From an uncultured Acidimicrobiales bacterium (GTDB taxonomy: Bacteria; Actinomycetota; Acidimicrobiia; Acidimicrobiales; SHLQ01), in contig CALGZB010000164.1 of NCBI GenBank assembly GCA_937934655.1, forward strand, positions 1 to 33,432: a stretch of DNA of 33,432 bases. The letters run 5' to 3'. Positions 24,418 through 33,159 of the stretch are shown one piece after another (within the stretch, counting starts at the first letter, position 1; each line of letters opens with the position of its first letter). A program made the position numbers and the translations under genes. The notes below the pieces were generated by a model. The model had not been told where the DNA came from. It saw only the letters and a list, made by a program, of their open reading frames with translations, and ran no database searches.

Positions 24418-26994
24418 CTACGGGGTGAAGGTCGAGCCGCCGCAGTTCATGCCCGTGTAGTGAACGCCTCGATCAGATGAGCTCTGGTCTTTCCAGTAGC
24501 TGACTCGCACGTTTCCACAAGCGGACGGCACGTTGTCGACGAACGGACCTTCCTTGCTTGGGTCGCCCCAGTTGACGAACTGAGCATCGACGGAACACTC
24601 GCCGTTGTAGTCACAGGCCTTGATATCCATCTCGGTGCCGAGGAATGCTCCACGGAAGCGGACATTGCCGCTATCGACTCGGAGGCCGACGGAAACGTTT
24701 TCGATTGTTGTCCGGGTGATGGAAGCTTCGGTGGTGGGTTGACGAAGGTCGATGGCCACAGTCTTGGTGTCACGGATCAGCGTGTTGTAAATCCTGATGG
24801 TCGCCGTCTTGTCTTCGGCGCCCTTCTGGTCGGCGATTGCGTGGCGAGCGTACGCAATCTCGGTGTTGTTGGCCTGGAAGACGCCACCGGGGCTTACCCA
24901 GACAGCAGTGCGGTAGCCGACCTTCTCAGGCTTGGCTTTGTCGCCGTCGCCGTTCGAGTCGCCACCGTAGGAGTCATCGACGGCCGAGGTGATAATGATC
25001 GGGTTCTTCGTGCTGCCGTTCAGGTATGCCCGTCCGGTTTCGGCAACGTGGAGGCCGGCCTGACGTTCGTTGGAGCTGACCTTGACGATCGAGCCCGGCT
25101 GAATCACCACGGTGCCTTCGGTGATGAGGGAGCGGTTGTGCTCAAGGGTGAGGACCGCACCAGCGTCGGGAGCGAACACGAACGAACGGTTCTTCGGGAG
25201 CTTTGCGCCACCCATCCAGAGCTGCTTGCCCGACTCTTCGCCAACGAAGGTGTTTTTGGCGTTGCCCTCGGTGTAGAAGTTCTCGGGCGAGTTTCCGGTG
25301 GTGAACCGTACGCCGCCGAGACGGTTGTCTTTGAAGGTGCTGCGGTAGATCTGTGCGGCAATCGGAGCCTTGTTGACATGGATGCCGAAGAAATCGTTTT
25401 GTTCGAAGAGGCTGTAGCCGACTCGCAACTTGGCGGTGGTTTCGCTTTCGCCACGTTCGCCGGCGATGCCGTTCTTGCCGTACTTCGAGATGATGTAGTC
25501 AACGGTTACTGATGAGCCAGGCTGCAGGCGGATAGCTACTTCGTAGGCCCCTTTTCGGGGAGCCGTTGCGTCTCCATCGAGGTTGGTATCGCCACCGGCG
25601 GTGTCATCGAGGACCGAGGTGAGGATGATGGGGCTCTTGCTTTGACCCTGAAAGGCCACCGAGCTGCCGGTGCGGGCAGTGATGGCCGACTCCACACCAG
25701 CGGTGCTGATCTTGATGATCGAGCCAGCCTGAACGGTGAGCTTGCCGTCGACAAGAAGTGACTTTTCTTTCTCGAGTGTGAGGATTGCGCCACGGCTTGG
25801 ACCAAAGGTCCAGCCTTGCTTGGCCGGGACTTCGACGTTGGCCAGGTAGACCTGGCGAGCAGCGGGAGTGCCCTTGAAGTAGTTGCCTGCTTGGCCGTTG
25901 ACGCCGAAGCCGGTGATGGACGCCAGGTCAGCGAACCGGGCAGCGCCGATGCGGTTCTCGACGAAGGCGGTGCGGGTGATGGTGGCGTAGCTCTGGGGCT
26001 CGTCGAAGTTGACGCCGAGGTAGAAGCTGTTCTGGATCGTGCTGTTTGTAAGTTCGAGTTTTGCCGAGTTCTTCGAGGTGGTGGAACCGATATCGCCCAG
26101 GCCGACGGCTGCGTAATCGATCAGGATTCGGTCGAGGGCTACAGCGGCTCCGGGACTGAGGGTGATTGGGGTTCCGTAGCGGCCTGGACGCAGGGTGCTT
26201 GAGGAACGATCACCATTGGTGTCGCCGCCACGAGCGTCGTCGTAGTTCGAGGTGAAGATAACCGGGCTGTTGCGTCCGCCCTTTGCCACCAGCTGGGCGC
26301 CGTCGCCGACGATGATTCCTGCGCCGGTTGGCTGCGGTTCGAATTTCACGATGGCGCCGGCTTCGATGCTGAGTCGGGTCTTGCCGTTGACGTTGACCGG
26401 GCAGCTCACGACATGGACGGTGCTGGCCGACCAGGTCTCGTTGGCGTTGATGTCGCCGCAGTGGGTGGTCCAGGTTTGTCCGTCGGGTGTCTGGTCGCTC
26501 GATGTCGAGCCAAGTCCGAGGGTGACGTCATAGGTAAAGCGTCCGCCGCAGGCCAGCTCGTCGGATTCGTTGTAGCCATCTTTGCAGTCGAAGCGAGGGT
26601 TGAAGCTGCCGGTCGAGAGCACAGCGGGCGACTCGGTCTCGTAGATGACGCCGTCGACGGTGATGTGATCGACGCGGATGCCCCGGTCGGTCGATGCCAT
26701 GTCGTTGCCGTAGGCCACGGCAATGTCACCGGAAATGTCGCCGGCAATATCACTGGCATTGTCGCTAGCAAGGCTGCCGTCGACCGTGGCGGTGTAGGTC
26801 GCCCAGTCGGTAGTGAGGTCGAAGGTGGCGACGGTCGTGCTTCCGACGATCAGGTGTATCTGCTCGACACCGCCTTGGCCTTTTGCCCGGACCTCGACTT
26901 CAGTCTGCGTGGAGTTCGCATTCGCTGCGGTCGCGAAAAACGCAAACCCAAGACTCGTTAGTAGAAGGAAAAAAACGCCGCGCCTCGTTGTCAT
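24418..26994 (-). CDS. Secreted CBM60-like, beta-helix repeat protein (copy 2)
   Basis: The protein has 858 residues. Residues 1-27 are a signal peptide (cut after AANA). Residues 31-121 resemble a CBM60-type Ca-dependent carbohydrate-binding module (EVEVRAKGQGG, AYGNDMASTDRGIRVDHITVDG). A Cys-containing bridge (137-199) precedes a right-handed beta-helix made of three repeats of about 210 residues that start near 243, 454 and 664. Each opens with SPVIFTS-like sequence and a DDxxGGDTNxDG calcium-type loop. A C-terminal Cys domain (ACDYNGEC, NWGDP, ACGN, MNCGG) closes it. No catalytic residues of a known lyase or hydrolase are evident. It is probably an extracellular polysaccharide-binding protein or unrecognised glycan enzyme. 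It is paralogous to the gene at 27122 with the same domain order, and 127 bp lie between them. Confidence 0.85.
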   Translation of the reverse strand: MTTRRGVFFLLLTSLGFAFFATAANANSTQTEVEVRAKGQGGVEQIHLIVGSTTVATFDLTTDWATYTATVDGSLASDNASDIAGDISGDIAVAYGNDMASTDRGIRVDHITVDGVIYETESPAVLSTGSFNPRFDCKDGYNESDELACGGRFTYDVTLGLGSTSSDQTPDGQTWTTHCGDINANETWSASTVHVVSCPVNVNGKTRLSIEAGAIVKFEPQPTGAGIIVGDGAQLVAKGGRNSPVIFTSNYDDARGGDTNGDRSSSTLRPGRYGTPITLSPGAAVALDRILIDYAAVGLGDIGSTTSKNSAKLELTNSTIQNSFYLGVNFDEPQSYATITRTAFVENRIGAARFADLASITGFGVNGQAGNYFKGTPAARQVYLANVEVPAKQGWTFGPSRGAILTLEKEKSLLVDGKLTVQAGSIIKISTAGVESAITARTGSSVAFQGQSKSPIILTSVLDDTAGGDTNLDGDATAPRKGAYEVAIRLQPGSSVTVDYIISKYGKNGIAGERGESETTAKLRVGYSLFEQNDFFGIHVNKAPIAAQIYRSTFKDNRLGGVRFTTGNSPENFYTEGNAKNTFVGEESGKQLWMGGAKLPKNRSFVFAPDAGAVLTLEHNRSLITEGTVVIQPGSIVKVSSNERQAGLHVAETGRAYLNGSTKNPIIITSAVDDSYGGDSNGDGDKAKPEKVGYRTAVWVSPGGVFQANNTEIAYARHAIADQKGAEDKTATIRIYNTLIRDTKTVAIDLRQPTTEASITRTTIENVSVGLRVDSGNVRFRGAFLGTEMDIKACDYNGECSVDAQFVNWGDPSKEGPFVDNVPSACGNVRVSYWKDQSSSDRGVHYTGMNCGGSTFTP

Positions 26995-27121
26995 GGCTGA
27001 GGGTTCGACCCGAGGGTCAAAAGTCTTAATCCAAATGAGGCCAACGACCTAGTCCTGGTAGCTGAGCCCTTTCGGTATAACGGTCACCACGTCGTGAGAA
27101 TTATCATCACGAATGTCCTGG

Positions 27122-29689
27122 TCAGGCGGTAGATCCGTCGCAGTTGGTGCGGATGAGGTTGGTGTCGGCGGCGCTTGCTGGTTGGTTTTTCCACTTGCCG
27201 ATTTCGACCTGGCCACAGACCACTGGTTTCCCGTTTGCCTTGAACGGACCGCGGGCGTTGCCCCAGTCCACATATTTGGCGTCGGCGGTGCAGGAGTCGC
27301 CGAAGTCGCAGGCCCGGATGCCCTTGTTGGTATCGAGGATCGAGCCTCGATAGCGAAGCTCACCAGCGGTGATGACGATCCCGGTTGGTGACTCGCTGAT
27401 GGTCGTCCGCTGGAAGGTCGCTTTGGTTGTTTCCTGGTCGAACTGCATCGCAAAGTAACGAGCGTGGTGCACGCTGGCGTTCTTCAGATTGATGACAGCG
27501 GACTTCGAGTTGGTTGCCTTGGCGTCGGCGAGACCGATCCGGCTGTAGCCGATGTCCAGGTTGTCTCCCGTGAGGGTTCCGCCGGAACCAATGGTGACGG
27601 CGGTTCGGTAGTTTCCGGTTTTGGCAGCCGTGGCGTCGCCGTCGCCGTTCGAGTCCCCGACGTGCGCGTCATCGACGACCGAGGTGAACACGATAGGCTT
27701 TGACGAGGTTCCGTCGGTCTCGAGCGTGCCGCCGTTGGCGATGTGGAAGCCGGCTTGGCGAGAGTTGGAGCTGATCTTGGCAACCGTGCCCGCCTTCAAG
27801 GTGGCGTTGCCGAGGATGTTGAAGGACTTCGAGCGTTCGAGCGAGATGCTGCCGCCGGTAGCTGGGTCGAAAGTCCAGGATTGCTTTGCGGGAAGTACGG
27901 CTCCAGCCAGCCAGAGCTGACGGCTTTGTGCGTCGCCCTCGAAGGTGTTGGCGTTCGATCCGTTGGTGATGATGCGAGCCACTGAGCTTTCGGCAGCGAC
28001 CCGAACGCCGCCAAGTCCGTTGTTGCGGAAGGTCGAGGTTGCGATGTTTGCGTCGAATCGGGTCTGGTTGAGTTGGGCTCCGAAGTAGAGGTTTGACTCG
28101 AGGACGCTGTCGGTCAAGACGAGGTGGGCGATGCTTGTGCTGCTGTCGGCGTCGCTTCGTTCTCCGGCGATTCCGTTCTCTCCGAAGCGGATGGTGGTGT
28201 TGGTCGCGGCAACCGACGAGTCGGCGGTTACGGAGATCCCGGTTGCGTAGCTGCCAGCAACTGGGTTGGTGGCGGAGCCGTCGCCGTTGGTATCACCGCC
28301 GACAGAGTCGTCGAGGATCGACGTGATGGTGACTGGAGAGTTGGCGCTTCCGGCTATACGGATTGTGCCGCCAGGGTTGCTGTAGAGGCCGGCGGTTGGT
28401 GATTTGGTTCCGACCTTGATGACCGATCCGGCCTTGGCCGTGAATCGCCCGTCGACGGAGAGCGATCGATCGCCTTCGAGCACGGCAACGGCGCCTCGTT
28501 CTGGACTGAAGACCCAGGCTTGGCCCGAGGGAATTGTTACACCGCTGAGAAGAAGACTTCGGGCGGCGGCGTCACCGCGGAAGGTGTTGCCTGACTTTCC
28601 GGTAACGAGAACCTTGGTGGCGACAACGCCGTCGCCGAGGCGAATGCCGCCGAGTCCGTTGTCGGTGAAGGTTGAGGTTGCGATGATTGGCTGGCTTTGT
28701 GGTTCGTCGAGGTTTACGCCGAGGTAGAGACTGTTCTGAATGTTCGAGTTGGTGAGGGTGAGCTTGGCCGGAGCGGAGTCCTGCGAGCCAAGGTCGCCAA
28801 TGCCGACGGCGGCGTAGTCGATGAGCGCATGCTGAACACGGGTGGTCGAGCCAGGGCTGATGGTGATGGCGGTGCCGTACCTGCCGGGGCGGAGGGTTGA
28901 GCCCGAGCGCGAGCCGTTTGTGTCGCCACCGCGGGCGTCGTCGTAGTTGGACGTAAAGATCACGGGGTTCGCAGCGGTACCGCGAACGTCGAGCGATGCG
29001 CCCGAGGCCACGATGATTCCGGCGCCCGTTTCTTCTGGTTCGTATTTGATGATCGATCCGGCGCTGATGCTGAGGTTTGCGCCGTCGGCGACGGTTACGG
29101 GACACGTCACGACGTGGATGAAGCTTGGTGACCACACCTCGTCGGCTGCGATCTCGCCGCAGTGTTCGACCACGCCTTCGATTGTGGGGTCGATTTCGCC
29201 GCCGTCATCGGATCCACCGACCTGGATGTCAAAGACAAACTGGCCTTGGCACGAGAGGAGTTCGGATCGCTTGAATCCGTCTTTGCAGCCGTCACTTGGG
29301 TTGAAGCTTCCGGTGGAAAGAACGGTCTGTTCTTCGGTTTCTAGCTGGACGCCGTCGACGACGATGTAGTCGACGAAGAGGTTGCGGTCGTACGGAGGCG
29401 CATAAACATCGTTGATAAATCGGATGGCGATGGCCGATGCTTCAGCTGGTGAGTCGAAGGTCGCCGAGTAGGTAGCCAGATCGGGGCCGACGTCCCATTT
29501 CGCTATCGATTGGTCGCCTACTGCGAGTTCCATTCGTTCGTCACCGGTTTGGCCAAGCGCTCGAACCTCGATGGTGTGGGTACCGTCTGACGCTTGGGCT
29601 CCAGCTTGATTGGAAACGAAAAATGAACTGAAAACGGTGCTCAGAATGAGCGATCCGATGAACAGTGAAAACAACCGAGATGAACGCAT
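27122..29689 (-). CDS. Secreted CBM60-like, beta-helix repeat protein (copy 1)
   Basis: The 855-residue protein has a signal peptide of about 32 residues and then a clearer CBM60-type module at 38-119 (IEVRALGQTGDERMELAVG, RFINDVYAPPYDRNLFVDY), in which the ND and DRNL residues match Ca and sugar ligands of that family. A Cys bridge and three beta-helix repeats follow, each opening with a DDxxGGDTNGDG- or DDAHVGDSNGDG-like loop. The C-terminal Cys domain (ACDFGDSC, WGNARGPF, VVCGQ, TNCDG) matches copy 2. The pair looks like a tandem duplication. No transmembrane anchor or sorting signal is present, so it is probably released or held non-covalently. The upstream gap (29690-29847) holds no gene and a 13-bp direct repeat; no strong promoter is seen. 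Confidence 0.85.
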   Translation of the reverse strand: MRSSRLFSLFIGSLILSTVFSSFFVSNQAGAQASDGTHTIEVRALGQTGDERMELAVGDQSIAKWDVGPDLATYSATFDSPAEASAIAIRFINDVYAPPYDRNLFVDYIVVDGVQLETEEQTVLSTGSFNPSDGCKDGFKRSELLSCQGQFVFDIQVGGSDDGGEIDPTIEGVVEHCGEIAADEVWSPSFIHVVTCPVTVADGANLSISAGSIIKYEPEETGAGIIVASGASLDVRGTAANPVIFTSNYDDARGGDTNGSRSGSTLRPGRYGTAITISPGSTTRVQHALIDYAAVGIGDLGSQDSAPAKLTLTNSNIQNSLYLGVNLDEPQSQPIIATSTFTDNGLGGIRLGDGVVATKVLVTGKSGNTFRGDAAARSLLLSGVTIPSGQAWVFSPERGAVAVLEGDRSLSVDGRFTAKAGSVIKVGTKSPTAGLYSNPGGTIRIAGSANSPVTITSILDDSVGGDTNGDGSATNPVAGSYATGISVTADSSVAATNTTIRFGENGIAGERSDADSSTSIAHLVLTDSVLESNLYFGAQLNQTRFDANIATSTFRNNGLGGVRVAAESSVARIITNGSNANTFEGDAQSRQLWLAGAVLPAKQSWTFDPATGGSISLERSKSFNILGNATLKAGTVAKISSNSRQAGFHIANGGTLETDGTSSKPIVFTSVVDDAHVGDSNGDGDATAAKTGNYRTAVTIGSGGTLTGDNLDIGYSRIGLADAKATNSKSAVINLKNASVHHARYFAMQFDQETTKATFQRTTISESPTGIVITAGELRYRGSILDTNKGIRACDFGDSCTADAKYVDWGNARGPFKANGKPVVCGQVEIGKWKNQPASAADTNLIRTNCDGSTA

Positions 29690-29761
29690 GCGTTCCAGTC
29701 GAGCGATGGGCCTCAGTTGTTAGGGGTTTGTGCTCAAATGATCTTTTAGGAGAACGTTTGT

Positions 29762-29800
29762 GCAAAGAATCAGACCAAAGAAACAGAGCAAAGAATCAGA
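29762..29800. repeat. Short direct repeat upstream of copy 1
   Basis: GCAAAGAATCAGA occurs at 29762-29774 and again at 29788-29800 in an A-rich stretch between the beta-helix gene and the acyl-CoA dehydrogenase gene. It may be a regulatory site or the remnant of a tandem repeat. Confidence 0.5.
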
Positions 29801-29847
29801 GCCAAGAACAGGCGACGAGAAACGGGCGACCTGGAGTAGGTGCGTTG

Positions 29848-30918
29848 CTACGTGGTTGCGATGATCGAGCCGAGCGTTTCGAGTTGTTCTTCGGCGTTGC
29901 CAAACGTGAGCTCGAGTTGTCGGCTCATCAGGAAGTGGCGATGTAGGGGATAGTCACGATCGACCCCGACTCCACCGTGAATATGGGTCGATGCATGGAC
30001 CACACGGTGCCCAGCCTCTGCTGCCCACCAACGGGCTACTGCCAGCGCTCTTGCCGCATCAGCCGGCTGGTTATCGAGGCGAAAAGCGGCCGAACGGGCG
30101 GTGAGGCGAACCGCTTCGGTATCGATGTAGCTGTCGCCGGCGCGTTGGCTTACCGCCTGGAATGAGGCGATGACTCGGTTGAACTGTTGTCGCTCATTGG
30201 CGTAGGTGCCCAGAAGATCAAGCGCCCCTTCGCAAATGCCGGTTGTGAGGGCACAGATTGCGGCATCGGCCCGCGCCTGAATCCACGGTGCGTGAGCCTC
30301 GTCAGCGGCTCCGCCGAGTAGGTCATCGGCGCTTAGCTGTAGCCCATCAAAGGTGAGCTTTGCCTCGCTGTACCCGGTGGTGGTTCTGACCTCTTCAATC
30401 GTGACGCCAGCGAGCGAAGGGTCGATCAGATAGGTGCCGCTCGTGGTGGCCACGAGAATATGGTCGGCATCGAGCCCGGACGGCACGAAATTTGCGACCC
30501 CACTGAGAACGTGGTCGGCCGAAGCCGTAACGGCTGCCGGGTTCGCGATGGCGGCGGTAAGAAGCAGCTCGCCTGCTCCGACTTGAGCGAGGAGGCTCTG
30601 CTGCTCGGCGCTGCCGAACTCGGCGATTGCCAGGGCCCCTAAGACGATCGACGGGTACACCGGCACCGGGGCCGCATGCTTGCCAACGGCTTCGAGGACG
30701 GCGCCAACGCCCACCATGCCGACTCCGGCACCGCCGGCCGATTCGGGGAGGAGCGCCGTGAGGATGCCGGCATCGGCGAGGGCCTTCCAGCAGGTTCGGT
30801 CGATTCGTTCGCCGCTTGCTTCGAGCTCGCGCAGCCCGGCATGGTCGATTTGGTCGCCGATGATTTGCTCGGTGAGGTCGGCCAGGGCCTGTTGTTCTTC
30901 GGTGTAGTGAAAGTCCAT
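29848..30918 (-). CDS. Acyl-CoA dehydrogenase, small partner subunit
   Basis: The 356-residue protein has the acyl-CoA dehydrogenase fold: an N-terminal helical domain, a middle beta domain and a C-terminal four-helix bundle with RQQFNRVIASFQAVSQRAGD (FAD contact) and HGGVGVDRDYPLHRHF. It lacks the usual catalytic Glu context and matches the smaller subunit of actinobacterial alpha2-beta2 dehydrogenases such as FadE28-type proteins for sterol side chains. It follows the larger partner by 26 bases on the same strand and should form a heterotetramer with it, oxidising an acyl-CoA side chain. The exact substrate is inference. Confidence 0.88.
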   Translation of the reverse strand: MDFHYTEEQQALADLTEQIIGDQIDHAGLRELEASGERIDRTCWKALADAGILTALLPESAGGAGVGMVGVGAVLEAVGKHAAPVPVYPSIVLGALAIAEFGSAEQQSLLAQVGAGELLLTAAIANPAAVTASADHVLSGVANFVPSGLDADHILVATTSGTYLIDPSLAGVTIEEVRTTTGYSEAKLTFDGLQLSADDLLGGAADEAHAPWIQARADAAICALTTGICEGALDLLGTYANERQQFNRVIASFQAVSQRAGDSYIDTEAVRLTARSAAFRLDNQPADAARALAVARWWAAEAGHRVVHASTHIHGGVGVDRDYPLHRHFLMSRQLELTFGNAEEQLETLGSIIATT

Positions 30919-30944
30919 GTGTTTCTTTCGTCTCGTTCTTTCCG

Positions 30945-32114
30945 TTACCGGTCGGCCCGGGGAAAGCCCATGCCGAACATGCTGATCAGGTCGCGCTGCA
31001 TCTCGTTGGTGCCGCCGCCGAAGGTAAGGATCACCATCGACCGGTACATCTGCTCGAGTGCCGCTGTGGCCCGCTGTTCGTCGTCAACCACATAGGCGGC
31101 TTGGCCGCGGACCTGCATCAGAAGGCGGAAGGCCTCGATGAAGAACTCGGTGCCGTACACCTTGATCGAGCTCGAGAGCGGAATATCGAGACCGGTATTG
31201 TCGACCGACCAGGCCGACTTCCAGTTGAGGAGCTTGAGCGCCTCGACCTTGGCAGCAACTTGAGCCAGGTTGCGTCGAACCCATGGTTGGTCGATGACGG
31301 CTTTGCCGTCGCCGGTGTGAGACTCCTGAGCCCATTGCACCGCCTCGATCAGGCTGCGCTCCACCAGAGCTGACGAGCAAAGGGTGACTCGTTCGCGGTT
31401 GAGTTGGCCGGTGATAAGCCGCCATCCTTCGTTCTCACCACCGATAAGGCACGACGCCGGAACTCGGACGTCATCGAAGAAGGTGTGGTTGATGTCGTGG
31501 GTCGAAAGCAGGTGGAGTGGTTCCAGGCTAAGGCCGGGTGTGTCCATCGGGATTGCGAACAACGAAATTCCCTTGTGCTTTTTCACATCAGGATTAGTTC
31601 GAGCGGCGAGCCAGATGTAGTCGGCGCCGATGGCCAGGCTGGTCCAGGTTTTCTGTCCGTTGATGACGTACTCGTCGCCGTCGCGCACAGCTCGGGTGGC
31701 GAGCGACGCGAGGTCGGTGCCGGCATCGGGTTCGCTGTAGCCGATGCAAAAGTGCAACTGCCCGGCGGCGATCTTGGGGAGGAAGTGTTGCTTCTGCTCG
31801 TCGGTGCCGAATTCCATGATGGTCGGGCCGACAGTGTTGATTGTGAGCATGGGCGCAGGCGACCCAACCCGCATCGATTCGTCGTAGAACAAGAACTGGT
31901 AGATCGCTCCTTTGTTCTTGCCGCCGAACTCTTCGGGCCAACCCATAGCGATCCAGCCATCGGTTCCGAGCTGCTCGACGAACTTGCGTCGGGCGGGTCC
32001 GGTGCCGATCTCGGCGGTGAGTTCGGCCCGCACCTCACTGGTCATCATGGTGGCGTAGTACGCCTCGAGTTCGGCGCGAAACGCCTCTTGATCTTCATCT
32101 AGGTCGATATACAC
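30945..32114 (-). CDS. Acyl-CoA dehydrogenase, large partner subunit
   Basis: The 389-residue protein has YSEPDAGTDLASL and INGQKTWTSLA (FAD and substrate binding) and ends with GGGTNEMQRDLISMFGMGFPR, typical of FadE26/FadE29-like actinobacterial subunits. The RxQFGxxI arginine segment of homotetrameric enzymes is absent and is instead found in the small partner, in keeping with one FAD per heterodimer. GTG 32114 has GGAG at good distance. The pair forms an operon. The nearby P450 and MBL-fold genes suggest a sterol, terpenoid or bile-acid-like pathway, though this is inference. Confidence 0.88.
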   Translation of the reverse strand: MYIDLDEDQEAFRAELEAYYATMMTSEVRAELTAEIGTGPARRKFVEQLGTDGWIAMGWPEEFGGKNKGAIYQFLFYDESMRVGSPAPMLTINTVGPTIMEFGTDEQKQHFLPKIAAGQLHFCIGYSEPDAGTDLASLATRAVRDGDEYVINGQKTWTSLAIGADYIWLAARTNPDVKKHKGISLFAIPMDTPGLSLEPLHLLSTHDINHTFFDDVRVPASCLIGGENEGWRLITGQLNRERVTLCSSALVERSLIEAVQWAQESHTGDGKAVIDQPWVRRNLAQVAAKVEALKLLNWKSAWSVDNTGLDIPLSSSIKVYGTEFFIEAFRLLMQVRGQAAYVVDDEQRATAALEQMYRSMVILTFGGGTNEMQRDLISMFGMGFPRADR

Positions 32115-32146
32115 GGCGTCTCCGAGGCTTCAGTCGTGCACTGAGA

Positions 32147-32176
32147 TTGCAGCGGTTGGCCTCTCCAGCGCAAACT
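32147..32176 (+). promoter_or_regulatory. Leaderless promoter of the MBL-fold gene
   Basis: TTGCAG (32147-32152) and CAAACT (32171-32176) are 18 bases apart, and ATG 32183 follows after six bases. An in-frame TTG at 32147 could be read as a start, but it lies in the -35 element. Confidence 0.4.
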
Positions 32177-32182
32177 CTTGCC

Positions 32183-33100
32183 ATGTCGAATTCAAACCCT
32201 CCTTCGTGGGGCGAGCAGCAGATCCGCCTTACCGACAGTGTTTCTGTGCTCGTTGGCGCTGAGGGCGGGCGGTATCCATCGGGCAACTCGTTGCTCATCG
32301 AAGGTTCTGCCGAAGTGGCGATTATCGATCCGTCGGTGACTGTTTTCTCGAAAGGTGGAGCGCCGGTTCCGGTGGACATTGTCGTCAACTCTCACGGCCA
32401 CGAGGATCACCTAGCCGGGAATGGCGCGTTCCCAGATGCTCGAGTGCATATGCACGACGACGATTTGCTTGCCGCCCATTCCATCGAAGGTTTGCTTCAG
32501 GTCTACGGACTCGATGAGGACACCGGTGCGGTGTTTCGACAAGAGATCCTCGAAGAGTTCAACTACACGCCTCGGCCCGACGCCACCGGCTTTAGCGACG
32601 GACACCGCTTCGATCTTGGCGGTATGACCATGGAGGCCGTGCATTTACCCGGCCATACTCGCGGGCACAGCGGGTTCCGTATCGACGGCGGAGTGTTCTT
32701 CCTGAGCGATATCGACCTCACCGGTTTCGGCCCCTACTACGGCGACACGTGGAGCGATCTCGATCAGTTCGACGACAGCCTTCGTAAGGTCCGCGACGAG
32801 GAAGCCGACTGGTACGTGACCTTCCATCACAAGGGGATCATCGAAGGCCGCCCCGCCTTTTTGGAACTGCTCGACTCATTCCATGCAGTCATCGACCGTC
32901 GTCACCAGGCGATGCTCGAGTTCTTGGCCGAGCCCAAATCCATCGCCGACATGGTGGCAACCCGCTTTATCTATCGTCCTCATGTCGAGCATGTGTTCGC
33001 CGACTCGGTCGAGAGCCGGAGCGCCGAGATGCACATCGCAAGAATGATCGAGCGAGACGAAGCGGTCGAGGTAGAACCCGGCCTCTACCAGACCAACTAA
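32183..33100 (+). CDS. MBL-fold metallo-hydrolase
   Basis: The 305-residue protein has the metallo-beta-lactamase metal motif SHGHEDHLAG (H71, H73, D75, H76), then PGHTRGH (H158) and SDIDLTG (D176), giving a complete two-metal site. The fold serves many hydrolases (glyoxalase II-like, lactonases, thioesterases). The extended C-terminal helical segment (EFLAEPKSIADMV) is of the lactamase_B-associated winged-helix type, as in LACTB2-like proteins. The substrate is unknown; acyl-CoA or lactone hydrolysis would fit the neighbours. ATG 32183 is chosen over TTG 32147. It is divergent from the acyl-CoA dehydrogenase operon and convergent with the P450 gene. Confidence 0.88.
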   Translation: MSNSNPPSWGEQQIRLTDSVSVLVGAEGGRYPSGNSLLIEGSAEVAIIDPSVTVFSKGGAPVPVDIVVNSHGHEDHLAGNGAFPDARVHMHDDDLLAAHSIEGLLQVYGLDEDTGAVFRQEILEEFNYTPRPDATGFSDGHRFDLGGMTMEAVHLPGHTRGHSGFRIDGGVFFLSDIDLTGFGPYYGDTWSDLDQFDDSLRKVRDEEADWYVTFHHKGIIEGRPAFLELLDSFHAVIDRRHQAMLEFLAEPKSIADMVATRFIYRPHVEHVFADSVESRSAEMHIARMIERDEAVEVEPGLYQTN

Positions 33101-33106
33101 TCCGTT

Positions 33107-33150
33107 CTGGTCGAATATCTGGTCGCTGGGGCGACCAGATATTCGACCAG
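33107..33150. terminator. Bidirectional terminator-like palindrome
   Basis: CTGGTCGAATATCTGGTCGC and its exact complement enclose a TGGG loop, giving a 20-bp perfect stem between the convergent MBL-fold and P450 genes. Its length and perfection resemble the element at 20152, but the sequence is different. Confidence 0.75.
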
Positions 33151-33159
33151 TTCGATTTG

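Noticed and set aside
6762-27011. GGGTCGAACC box shared upstream of the giant gene and beta-helix copy 2
   Set aside because: The distances to the start codons differ greatly, copy 1 lacks it, and similar GGTCGAACC strings occur elsewhere (near 19185), so a shared regulator is not supported.
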